Shown here one piece after another: positions 42,030-49,233 of a stretch of DNA of 64,000 nucleotides. The stretch lies in assembly GCA_020636375.1 (NCBI GenBank), contig JACJXZ010000004.1:558001-622000 (forward strand), in the 5' to 3' direction. The notes beneath the pieces are model-generated. The model did not search any database, was not told the origin of the DNA, and worked only from the letters and a program-made list of their open reading frames with translations. Both the position numbers and the translations under genes were made by a program. Position 1 is the stretch's first letter; each line of letters begins with the position of its first letter. This stretch comes from Lewinellaceae bacterium (lineage in GTDB: Bacteria > Bacteroidota > Bacteroidia > Chitinophagales > Saprospiraceae).

Positions 42030-42203
42030 CTACTTGTCTTCTTCCAGTTCGTAGTCGCCGACGATCTCATACAGGCCATTCTCCACGCGCTTTTCAAATT
42101 CCTGGCGCGGGACCGGCATCTTGCGGTTGAGGGTCATAAAACGGATGGTCACTGTTTTGGAGGTTTCCTTGAGTATTTTTACTCTTATGCTTCTGTTTAC
42201 CAT
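42030..42203 (-). CDS. 57-residue conserved-looking protein
   Basis: The frame reads MVNRSIRVKILKETSKTVTIR to 'YEIVGDYELEEDK'. Its codons match those of nearby genes (no rare start, GC-rich third positions), there is a clean ATG and a stop and it is enclosed by two small neighbours. It is acidic at the C-terminus and probably a small soluble protein with a beta-rich core. I do not recognise a family. Confidence 0.6.
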   Translation of the reverse strand: MVNRSIRVKILKETSKTVTIRFMTLNRKMPVPRQEFEKRVENGLYEIVGDYELEEDK

Positions 42204-42256
42204 AATCAATTCGTGATTTATTGTTAAAAAAACGGGGCAGCGGTGAGGTTGAGGGA

Positions 42257-42286
42257 TAAACCACCTGGCCGGAGCCGGGTGGTTTA
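42257..42286. terminator. hairpin after the 122-residue gene
   Basis: AAACCACCTGGCC pairs with GGCCGGGTGGTTT-like arms (AAACCACC...GGTGGTTT) around a short loop. No long T-run is present, so it could also be a transcript-stabilising hairpin. Confidence 0.5.
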
Positions 42287-42293
42287 TTCCTGA

Positions 42294-42662
42294 TCAGATG
42301 CTGACCAGAACGGCGTTAATGTCGTGTTTTTTGATCAGCCGGTTGGCGAAGGCGCGGTGGCCGTGCGGCGTGAAAAGGTAGAACTTTCCTTCCTTCAGGG
42401 CGGCCATGCGGTCCAGCAGTTTCCATTTAGTCACCAGCAGCCGTTTGTCGTCAGATTTGACGGCAATCTCAAAATAGCACTTGTTCCCGCGCATCACCGC
42501 CGTAATGTCAGGGGTCAGGGCGGCGTCATCGTCCTCATCGCCCGGCTGCATGAAGGAAGAAGGCCGTTCAAAATCGTCGATGTTGGCCTTTACCTTGGAA
42601 TAACCTTTGCGCTTTACCCACTCTATTGCCTTTTCATATAATCTTGAATCTTTCTCAGACAT
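42294..42662 (-). CDS. small protein with PD-(D/E)XK-like pattern
   Basis: 122 residues, no signal peptide. The pattern 'TPDITAVMRGNKCYFEIAVKSDDKRLL' (in part 'PDITAV', 'CYFEIAVKSDD') has the PD...(D/E)xK spacing of restriction-like nucleases, with a preceding helix 'SRLYEKAIEWVKRKGYSKV'. The C-terminal 'FYLFTPHGHRAFANRLIKKHDI' resembles the final helix and strand of this fold. Whether it is active is unclear. It is similar in size to many unannotated Bacteroidota proteins of this kind. Confidence 0.6.
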   Translation of the reverse strand: MSEKDSRLYEKAIEWVKRKGYSKVKANIDDFERPSSFMQPGDEDDDAALTPDITAVMRGNKCYFEIAVKSDDKRLLVTKWKLLDRMAALKEGKFYLFTPHGHRAFANRLIKKHDINAVLVSI

Positions 42663-42758
42663 TTTTTGATATTTAAAGAGTGAAGGATATTGGTAGAATG
42701 TTTAGTGCAGCAGCGCCCCGGTGCGGCGCGGCCTTCGGCAGTTCTTTTTCTTTATCCA

Positions 42759-42974
42759 TCAGGCGCTTACCGCCGCCGGGATATTGCTCTCCTTGAATTC
42801 TTTACCATCCCATTTTCCCAGCCATTCTATTTCTTTCCCAGCTCTTCTGTACTTCTCAAAGGCGGTTATGGCTGCTTCTTTAGTCTTCCGGAAAATAGTG
42901 ATGTTGTTGGGAACGGACTTTATGGTGAAGTAATATTTGTCTTTTCCCATGGTATACTTCTTACGCATTCTCAT
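42759..42974 (-). CDS. small basic protein of unknown function
   Basis: 71 residues, or 63 if translation starts at 42950 (MGKDKYYFTIKSVPNNITIF). The beta-hairpin-like start and the helix 'TKEAAITAFEKYRRAGKEIEWLGKWDGKEF' (in part 'AAITAFEKYRRAGKEIEWLG') indicate a compact folded domain. It is the third small minus-strand gene in a row. I do not recognise it. Confidence 0.6.
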   Translation of the reverse strand: MRMRKKYTMGKDKYYFTIKSVPNNITIFRKTKEAAITAFEKYRRAGKEIEWLGKWDGKEFKESNIPAAVSA

Positions 42975-43022
42975 ATTAGAATAAAATTTTGTTAGAAATC
43001 AATCAATACGTGTCGGACGGTC

Positions 43023-43265
43023 TCAGGCGTCTACCAGCCGGACATTTCTGGCTTCCAGCCCCTTGGAACTCGCCTTGATCTCAAAGGCTACCCGGTCGCC
43101 TTTGCTGATCTGGTCTTCAAGGCTGGTCACGTGTACAAAAACATCGTTTTCCAGGTTTTCCGGTTCGATGAACCCATACCCCCTTTTTCGGTTGAAAAAC
43201 TTTACTTTCCCTTTTTTCTCCCGGGGGTCTTTACTCGTAAAAAAGCTCAAAATTTTCCTGAACAT
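43023..43265 (-). CDS. cold-shock domain protein
   Basis: 80 residues from MFRKILSFFTSKDPREKKG; the earlier frame start is at 43274. The cold-shock domain begins 'GKVKFFNRKRGYGFIEPEN' (RNP1 variant RGYGFI) and continues with 'DVFVHVTSLEDQI' (RNP2 variant VFVHV) and 'GDRVAFEI'. The basic N-terminal extension of ~18 residues is longer than in classical CspA. It binds single-stranded RNA or DNA. A ~550-base region without gene lies upstream and may carry a long leader. Confidence 0.9.
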   Translation of the reverse strand: MFRKILSFFTSKDPREKKGKVKFFNRKRGYGFIEPENLENDVFVHVTSLEDQISKGDRVAFEIKASSKGLEARNVRLVDA

Positions 43266-43823
43266 AATTTCCATGAATTTTATAATGCTGGTTTCAAAGT
43301 CCTCTTATCCATGGCTTTCCGCAACCCCGATTTCCGGCCACAGGCTTTGCACAGGGCGGATGTTCGCCGGGAAGGCGGCAGGAAAGCAACTTCCTGGACA
43401 GTTTACGATCCTGAAGTATCTCTTGGTTTGATGGCTGACATGCCGAGCAGATATGAGTAGGTTGTTGCGGGACTTAGCGATCTTTCCATTTTAAAAAATT
43501 CCTTATTTTGGGTGGAAACCACCTGCCGGCATCCCCGCCGGCTTAGTTGATTCAGCCTCTTCGGTTTGGAGGTGGCAGAAGGGTGATCCCCAAAAAGAAA
43601 TCCTTCACCTCCTCTCAAGGGTTCGTCATAAAGGGCTGATAAATAACGGCTTAATTGGTGTAGGTGGATGGCTGGCAAAAAAAGTACACAACTGTTTTTT
43701 GCGCGAACCTATTTTAATAACGCCCGAATTGAACATAAAGTTCACAAAGTGAACATTTTTTGCACCTTTCTCCGAACTATTAACCGGAGAAGCTTGTTAT
43801 GAAGGGTTTTAATTTGAAGAGCT
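43266..43823. other. 550-base region without a recognised gene, upstream of cold-shock gene and small membrane protein gene
   Basis: Open frames here are weak and have unlike composition. On the plus strand 43740-43754 reads GTTCACAAAGTGAAC, a perfect palindrome with a 3-base centre, 70 bases before the small membrane protein gene. The part next to the cold-shock gene may be a long 5' leader, as common for such genes, but I could not define a fold. Confidence 0.45.
43740..43754. promoter_or_regulatory. palindromic operator-like site GTTCACAAAGTGAAC
   Basis: Six-base inverted arms around AAA, in an AT-rich stretch ~70 bases upstream of the zinc-finger-like membrane protein gene. A preceding GAACATAAAGTTC overlaps it and could form a second half-site. 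Binding protein unknown. Confidence 0.4.
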
Positions 43824-44072
43824 ATGGCCTATTTGTTCGCCGGGTTAGCTTCCCTGTTGGCTGTAACCATTTTCCGCATCGGAAAGCAAATCTGGGCTAC
43901 TTACCAGTGTCCCGGGACGGCCGCTTTGTATGATTTCTGGTTTGGCAGGATGGATAAGGCCAGCCGGAAATACCGAAACGTGATAACGCACCTGGGGCAT
44001 TGTGAGCAATGCCAGGAGGAATTGCGGCACATCCAGAAGGGCAAGCCGCTGGAGGACCATTTGGTTGACTGA
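43824..44072 (+). CDS. small membrane protein with zf-HC2-like motif
   Basis: 82 residues. One N-terminal membrane segment ('LFAGLASLLAVTIF') precedes a soluble domain with 'HLGHCEQCQEELRHIQKG', the spacing HxxxCxxC with trailing acidic helix of anti-sigma-type zinc fingers (zf-HC2). Unlike usual anti-sigma factors, the membrane helix is at the N-terminus. It is convergent with fhs, 2 bases between stop codons. The association of an anti-sigma zinc finger is inferred from the motif; no sigma factor is adjacent. Confidence 0.55.
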   Translation: MAYLFAGLASLLAVTIFRIGKQIWATYQCPGTAALYDFWFGRMDKASRKYRNVITHLGHCEQCQEELRHIQKGKPLEDHLVD

Positions 44073-44074
44073 GT

Positions 44075-45742
44075 CTAGAACAACCCGGAAATATTCCCGT
44101 CGTCGTCGATGTCGATCTGCTCGGCTGCCGGTTGAGAAGGCAGGCCAGGCATGCGCATTATGTCGCCGGTAATGGGAATGAGGAAGCCGGCGCCGGCAGC
44201 GATCTCGATCTCGCGGACGGTAACGACAAAATCTTTAGGCCGGCCCAGGAGCATAGGGTTGTCAGAGAGTGATTTTTGGGTCTTGGCTATACAAACCGGC
44301 AGTTTTTCAAGTTCCAGTTGTTTGATCTTTCTCAGGTCGGCCCGCGCCCTCGAGGTATAATCAATAGCTTTGGCGCCGTAGATCCTGGTGGCAACGGCTT
44401 TGATCTTGTCCTCCACGCTCCAGTTCCAGTCGTACAGCGGTTTAAAGGCAGCCTGGCTGTTTTCGGCCACTTCGGCCACCACTCGGGCCAGTTCTTCTGC
44501 GCCCTGGCCCCCTTTGGCCCATACATCGGACAGTACGGCCGGGACGCCCAGTTCCTGGCAGCGGTGCCCGATCGCCTTGAGTTCCTCCTCGGCGTCGGTT
44601 TCAAAACGGTTTATCGCAACGATAGCGGGAAGGCCGAACAGCTTGATGTTCTCCAGGTGTTTTTCCAGGTTCTCCATTCCTCTCAGTACGGCCTTTCGGC
44701 CGGGCGTTTTCAGGTCGGAGAGGGCGGCGCCGCCGTGGTATTTCAGTGCCCGGACGGTAGCCACCAGCACTACGGCGCGGGGGGAAAGGCCGGCGCTTTG
44801 GCATTTGATGTCGAAGAATTTTTCGGCGCCCAGGTCAAACCCGAATCCCGCCTCGGTGATGACGAAGTCGGAAAGGCTGAGGCCCATGCGTGTGGCCAGG
44901 ACGGAGTTGGTGCCCTGGGCAATATTCGCAAACGGGCCGCCGTGGAGGATGGCCGGGTTGCCTTCCAGGGTTTGGACGAGGTTGGGCTGGATGGCGTCTT
45001 TGAGCAGGGCGGCCATGGCGCCGTTGGCCCGGAGGTCCCGGGCGTAAACCGGGCGCTTGTCGAACGTGAAGCCGACAAATATATTGCCGAGCCGCCGCTT
45101 GAGGTCGCTCAGGCCTTCGCACAAGCACAGGATGGCCATGATCTCGGAAGCCGCCGTAATGTCAAAACCGGTTTCCCGGGGCACGCCGGAGGAGGTGCCG
45201 CCCAATCCGATGACGATCTTCCGCAGGGCCCGGTCATTCATATCCATTACCCGTTTCCAGGTCACCGTCCGGGGGTCGATGCCCAGGCCGTATTTCTTGT
45301 TCTGCAGGTTGTTGTCGATGAGGGCGGCAAGCAGGTTGTGCGCTTTTTCGATGGCAGCGAAATCACCGGTGAAATGCAGGTTGATATCTTCCATAGGGAC
45401 CACCTGCGAATAGCCGCCGCCGGTGGCGCCTCCCTTGATGCCGAACACCGGCCCCAGGGATGGTTCCCGCAAAACGGCAGTAGCTTTCTTTCCGATCCGG
45501 TTTAAACCCTGCACCAGGCCGATGGAGGTGGTCGTTTTTCCTTCCCCGGCCGGCGTCGGGGAAATGGCGGAGACGAGGATGAGTTTGCTCCGTTTGATGG
45601 CTTCGGAGCCGATCAGGGACAAGGGCAGTTTCGCCTTGTATTTGCCGTAGAGTTGAAGCTGGCTTTCCTCGATCTGTAGTTGAGCTGCGATTTCCCGGAT
45701 GTCGCGCATTTGGACAGAGCGCGCAATTTCAATGTCGTTCAT
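44075..45742 (-). CDS. fhs: formate--tetrahydrofolate ligase
   Basis: 555 residues, full length for the family. The nucleotide loop 'PTPAGEGKTTTSIGLVQGL' (~65-83) and 'KGGATGGGYSQVVPMEDINLHFTGD' (in part 'GGATGGGYSQVVPMEDINLH') are signature regions; 'HGGPFANIAQGTNSVLAT' follows. The enzyme makes 10-formyl-tetrahydrofolate from formate and ATP, feeding purine synthesis and one-carbon exchange. It is monocistronic. Confidence 0.97.
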   Translation of the reverse strand: MNDIEIARSVQMRDIREIAAQLQIEESQLQLYGKYKAKLPLSLIGSEAIKRSKLILVSAISPTPAGEGKTTTSIGLVQGLNRIGKKATAVLREPSLGPVFGIKGGATGGGYSQVVPMEDINLHFTGDFAAIEKAHNLLAALIDNNLQNKKYGLGIDPRTVTWKRVMDMNDRALRKIVIGLGGTSSGVPRETGFDITAASEIMAILCLCEGLSDLKRRLGNIFVGFTFDKRPVYARDLRANGAMAALLKDAIQPNLVQTLEGNPAILHGGPFANIAQGTNSVLATRMGLSLSDFVITEAGFGFDLGAEKFFDIKCQSAGLSPRAVVLVATVRALKYHGGAALSDLKTPGRKAVLRGMENLEKHLENIKLFGLPAIVAINRFETDAEEELKAIGHRCQELGVPAVLSDVWAKGGQGAEELARVVAEVAENSQAAFKPLYDWNWSVEDKIKAVATRIYGAKAIDYTSRARADLRKIKQLELEKLPVCIAKTQKSLSDNPMLLGRPKDFVVTVREIEIAAGAGFLIPITGDIMRMPGLPSQPAAEQIDIDDDGNISGLF

Positions 45743-45904
45743 ATTAATCTGGCTTTATTAAGTTTTTCGTTGGTGTCAAACGGGCGCCGTTAAACGAGAA
45801 AAAAGTGCTTTTCAACCAGGAATCATAACCGTTGGCCGTATTATGCAAAAATGGCCCTTTAATAAAGCAACATTTTTCCGAAAATCCAGTTAGATTTGAA
45901 GCAG

Positions 45905-45963
45905 AGTTTTTTCATACTAGTCCAAAGTTTGAGCTGTGCCTTTCCGGCGCAGCTTTTTTTTTG
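45905..45963 (+). ncRNA. candidate small RNA
   Basis: TAGATTTG (45891-45898) matches the -7 consensus, and ~35 bases later a rho-independent terminator begins: AGCTGTGCC pairs with GGCGCAGCT (45932-45953), followed by nine T. No plus-strand gene ends here, so a ~60-base transcript is possible. No good TTG at -33 was found, so this is a weak prediction. Confidence 0.25.
45932..45962 (+). terminator. orphan plus-strand terminator
   Basis: Hairpin AGCTGTGCC/GGCGCAGCT with loop TTTCC and nine T. The nearest coding genes on both sides are on the minus strand. Confidence 0.7.
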
Positions 45964-46043
45964 GGCGGGCCGCCTTCAGGCGGCTCGCAGATAAGAGGAT
46001 GAGAATGGAATCTACCTGTATTTGCATCGTGCATCCGTTCCAT

Positions 46044-46922
46044 TTATTCCCCTTCCGGCGTTGTCTCTGCTTTGTCTTTAACTTCTTTCTGGACGATAGT
46101 CCGGTACGGGAACGGGATTTCGATGCCTTCCCGGTCAAACCGTTTTTTGATGCTTTCCAGGAGGTCGCAGCCCAGTTCGAAGGCTTCGGCGTTGTTCCTC
46201 GCCCACACATAGGCCCGCATGCGCACGAAATATTCACCCAGGGCGATGACCCGGACGGGGATTTCCGGCCGGCCCGCTTCGATCTGTTCGGGCGTCCGGC
46301 CGTCGATCTTGAGCGGGTGGCGCAGCGCTTCTTCCTGCATGATGGCCCGGGCCCGGTCAATGTCGGAATCGTAGCTGATGTCGATCTCCAGGAACTTGCA
46401 GATGCTGTCATCCCCAAAATCTGAATTGATGATGATCTCCTCCGAGATCACCGAATTGGGGATGAGTATCCTGCGGTTCTCGAAATCCCGGATAACCACA
46501 TGGCGCAGAGTGATGTCCTCCACCACGCCCTGCAGGCCGTTCTGGAAACGCAGCCGGTCATTGACGCTGAAAGGCTTAAAAATGACGATGAAGACCCCGC
46601 TGATGATGTTGCTCAGCGCATGCTGGGAGGCAAAGCCAACAGCCACGGCCAGGATGCCCGCCCCGGCGAGCAGGGAGCTGGCCACCGTCCGCAGCGACGG
46701 CAGGGAGTAAACGGCCCAGCTGAACCCCACTACATAGATGATCGCAGTGATGGCATGGCGCAGGAAAACGTAATTCGTCGGGTCGTTCCGGATGAGCAGG
46801 CTGTTCTTCCGGATGAACCGCCGGAACAGCCGGTTGAAAATAAAGGCTACTAAGAGTGTGCCAATTACAATGGCAAAGCTAATGGCCAGGGCCTCAAAAT
46901 CCAGGTTTAATTTTTCGAGCAT
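46044..46922 (-). CDS. mechanosensitive ion channel of the MscS family
   Basis: 292 residues with three to four membrane helices. The pore helix reads 'VASSLLAGAGILAVAVGFASQHALSNIISGVFIVIFKPFSV' (in part 'GAGILAVAVGFASQHALSN'), with the AxxG packing of MscS TM3. 'GLQGVVEDITLRHVVIRDFENRRILIPNSVI' (in part 'VVEDITLRHVVIRDFENR') is the beta domain. It relieves osmotic stress. The preceding ATP-grasp-like gene ends 24 bases upstream on the same strand. Confidence 0.93.
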   Translation of the reverse strand: MLEKLNLDFEALAISFAIVIGTLLVAFIFNRLFRRFIRKNSLLIRNDPTNYVFLRHAITAIIYVVGFSWAVYSLPSLRTVASSLLAGAGILAVAVGFASQHALSNIISGVFIVIFKPFSVNDRLRFQNGLQGVVEDITLRHVVIRDFENRRILIPNSVISEEIIINSDFGDDSICKFLEIDISYDSDIDRARAIMQEEALRHPLKIDGRTPEQIEAGRPEIPVRVIALGEYFVRMRAYVWARNNAEAFELGCDLLESIKKRFDREGIEIPFPYRTIVQKEVKDKAETTPEGE

Positions 46923-46946
46923 GGATTACCGCTTGTTGTATGAAGT

Positions 46947-48380
46947 TTACTGCATGATCTCTTCGAGCAGCGCCTTGTCGTCGTCCAGCGACCGGAACAG
47001 CCGGGTGCGGAACTTGTTTTTGGTATTAAAAAGAGTGGCTGCCATTTTGTCGATGGCGACCATGGACAATACGGTTTGGATGTATGCGTCGACCAGGTCG
47101 TCCAGCCCCAGCCCCAGCTTGTTGAAATCCCGGCGGTCCATCAGCATGAGGCGGTTGGTGTCGGATCCCCAGGCGTTGTCGCCTTCTTTGATCGACAGGT
47201 TGGTGCCGAGCATATCCCAGGAGCTTTCTCCTTCCTCGATGTGGTCGGCCAGGGGGCGGGCGGCGCGGCGGGCATAGATGGAAAGGGGGCGGATGCCCTG
47301 AGGGGTGGAGCTGACCATCATCCGCAGGTCGGCGACGTAGGTGTTGCCCTTGGCGCTGGGCACGGTGCCGATGTGGTAGAGCTTGCCCCGGCTGCTGGTG
47401 GAACTCCAGTTGTAATTGCCGATGAGGCTCTGGACGATAAACCGCCGGTAGTAGAATTCCGTATTCATGAACGCATCCAGTTCCTGCTCGTTAACAATGG
47501 TAAACACGCCCTGGCCGGCGTTGCTGTAGGGGATTTTCACCACGGCCTGGCCACCCAGTTTGCGCACCCAGATGGGCACTTCCTCCAGGCTGACGTCCCA
47601 GATGGTTTCCGGGGTGATTATCTCCAGCCCGCTGCCTTCCAGCTCGGCGTTGAAGATGTCGTAGGCTTTGGATGCCAGCATTTTGTTGCGCCCTCCGGCC
47701 AGGCAGGCGATGATGGGGTTGAAGATCAGGGTTTTGCTCTGGATGGGCAGGCGCGTCCACGGCCGCTGGGTCAGGTACCGGAAGGCAGCGCGGATCGGGT
47801 GCCAGCTTTCATCTTCTCTCCTGACTTCCATCACCCCGTCGTCAAACCGCACCGGCGGATCTTCGTCATCCTGGTAATAAGCGACATAATGCACATCCTC
47901 GTTGAAGACATCAGCCATGGCGCGGGCATAACCCAGCGCTTCCATGGGGTTTTTGTCGTAGATCACCGCCAGGCCGCCCGGCAGCGGCCTTTTCCTGCTT
48001 TTGATGAGGGGCTTGATGGTCCGTTCCATCAGCAGGCGATAGCCCCCCTGCTCCTGGTTGTCATCCAGCAGCGGCATGGATTTCTGGCCCGAAGGGCAGG
48101 AGTTGTTCTCGATGACGACCATCTCCCTTTTACCCTCCTCGTTGGTTACGTGCATGAGGTCGGCGCCTGCCCAGATGAAGTATTTGGGCTTATAGGAAAG
48201 CAGCGACTTCAGTTTCTCCGGTTTCACCTTGGGGTGAAGGTGGCAGTACCGCTTGATGATGCGGTCTTCGGCCAGGTGCAGAAAGAAGGAGATCATGGGG
48301 TGGATGGTGGCGTTCAGGGCTTTGGCGTACCAGTGGTCAGCGGGTTCGAACTGGCCCGGGGAAACGAGTTGGGACTTCAT
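46947..48380 (-). CDS. ATP-grasp-like protein of unknown function
   Basis: 477 residues, soluble. The stretch 'LGGQAVVKIPYSNAGQGVFTIVNEQELDAFM' (in part 'AVVKIPYSNAGQGVFTIV', ~285-302) has the pattern of the ATP-grasp glycine-rich loop. An N-terminal 'VVIENNSCPSGQKSMPLLDD' (~85-104) resembles the acidic/Asn block of peptide-ligase-like ATP-grasp enzymes, but its position before the loop is unlike the usual order. 'LYHIGTVPSAKGNTYVADLRMMV' provides a possible Mg2+-binding Asp. I do not know a named family. It is 24 bases upstream of mscS and probably cotranscribed. Confidence 0.65.
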   Translation of the reverse strand: MKSQLVSPGQFEPADHWYAKALNATIHPMISFFLHLAEDRIIKRYCHLHPKVKPEKLKSLLSYKPKYFIWAGADLMHVTNEEGKREMVVIENNSCPSGQKSMPLLDDNQEQGGYRLLMERTIKPLIKSRKRPLPGGLAVIYDKNPMEALGYARAMADVFNEDVHYVAYYQDDEDPPVRFDDGVMEVRREDESWHPIRAAFRYLTQRPWTRLPIQSKTLIFNPIIACLAGGRNKMLASKAYDIFNAELEGSGLEIITPETIWDVSLEEVPIWVRKLGGQAVVKIPYSNAGQGVFTIVNEQELDAFMNTEFYYRRFIVQSLIGNYNWSSTSSRGKLYHIGTVPSAKGNTYVADLRMMVSSTPQGIRPLSIYARRAARPLADHIEEGESSWDMLGTNLSIKEGDNAWGSDTNRLMLMDRRDFNKLGLGLDDLVDAYIQTVLSMVAIDKMAATLFNTKNKFRTRLFRSLDDDKALLEEIMQ

Positions 48381-48419
48381 ACCGTGGTTTTATAGGCTGT
48401 ATGAAATTTAAGTTTTTTT

Positions 48420-48552
48420 GTAACTATTATTAGGTGGGCCTGATGCCTTTGCCACGAAGACACCAAGGCACCAAGACCGCACCAAGGCTTTGTGCAATCT
48501 TAGTGTTTTTGTGTCTTCGTGGCTAAAAAGCGGAGGGCTGCTAAATAGTTAC
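48420..48552 (-). repeat. dispersed repeat family B, copy 2 (opposite orientation)
   Basis: Reverse complement reads GTAACTATTTAGCAGCCCTC..., almost identical to 4045-4175, with the same inverted ends and internal hairpin (GCCACGAAGACAC/GTGTCTTCGTGGC). It lies in the gap between pabC and the ATP-grasp-like gene. Confidence 0.8.
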
Positions 48553-48621
48553 GTTTTTTTTCTTTTCTACAAAGGGCGTTAAGGTATTAAAAAATCTTTC
48601 TTCCCTGCCTTTGGCGGGCCT

Positions 48622-49233
48622 TTAATTTTTTGTTATCTGAATAATATCCTCCGGATGGAGCCTGGGGCCTTCTTCCAGGGCCATCATTGCATTGATGAGG
48701 CGCACTTCCCGATATTCGGGGAGCTTGTGGGGGGGGATATCGGCAGGGGTAAGCTTCCCGGCGGCGATGAGGCTGGCCCGGCGCGTGCCGGCCAGAAGGG
48801 GAGAGGCCGGCGTATGCCAGGCTGAACCGTCAAACAGAGCGATGTTGGCGTAGGAAGTATCGGTGATCAGCCCGTTTTTTACGATCAGAATGTCGTCGGC
48901 CGGGCTGCGGCGGTCGAACAACGCTTCGATCTCCTCCCTGTCAGCGAATTTATGGCTGTATTCCAAGTCGTCTGCCTGGATAAGGCGGAGTTTTCTCACC
49001 AGGCGGATAGAATAGGGGATAAATTCTACTTTTTCAATGTGGGTGTTGTAAAGAACCCGGCATTTGAACAGCCCCACTCTGGCCTCGGGAGGTACGGCTA
49101 TGTGCCGGAGGTCTATATTATGGCTGGCGGCAAATACAGTGCGGCAGCTGCGGCCGGCGCGCTCCTGGTGCCACTCCAGGTTTTGCAGTTTTCCCGCTTC
49201 GCAGCGGATCGTTTCCAGGAGCAGGTTTTTCAT
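48622..49233 (-). CDS. pabC: class IV aminotransferase, aminodeoxychorismate lyase-like
   Basis: 203 residues, shorter than classical PabC (~270). It keeps the core: 'FLETIRCEAGKLQNLEWHQERA' (residues ~4-26), the likely PLP lysine in 'LEYSHKFADREEI', and the cofactor loop 'DDILIVKNGLITDTSYANIALF' (in part 'VKNGLITDTSYANIALFDG'). It releases pyruvate from aminodeoxychorismate to give 4-aminobenzoate. Its start overlaps the pabB stop by 4 bases (ATGA), so both are coupled. Confidence 0.85.
   Translation of the reverse strand: MKNLLLETIRCEAGKLQNLEWHQERAGRSCRTVFAASHNIDLRHIAVPPEARVGLFKCRVLYNTHIEKVEFIPYSIRLVRKLRLIQADDLEYSHKFADREEIEALFDRRSPADDILIVKNGLITDTSYANIALFDGSAWHTPASPLLAGTRRASLIAAGKLTPADIPPHKLPEYREVRLINAMMALEEGPRLHPEDIIQITKN

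Larger units (their letters stand above)
45743..46043. other. intergenic space between fhs and mscS
   Basis: No gene was recognised. It contains a plus-strand -7 box and a strong plus-strand terminator that do not belong to any visible coding gene (see the small RNA candidate). Confidence 0.45.

Noticed and set aside
43403..43678. 91-codon frame on the minus strand upstream of the cold-shock gene
   Set aside because: No convincing domain, unlike composition, and no conserved start; probably part of an untranslated leader.
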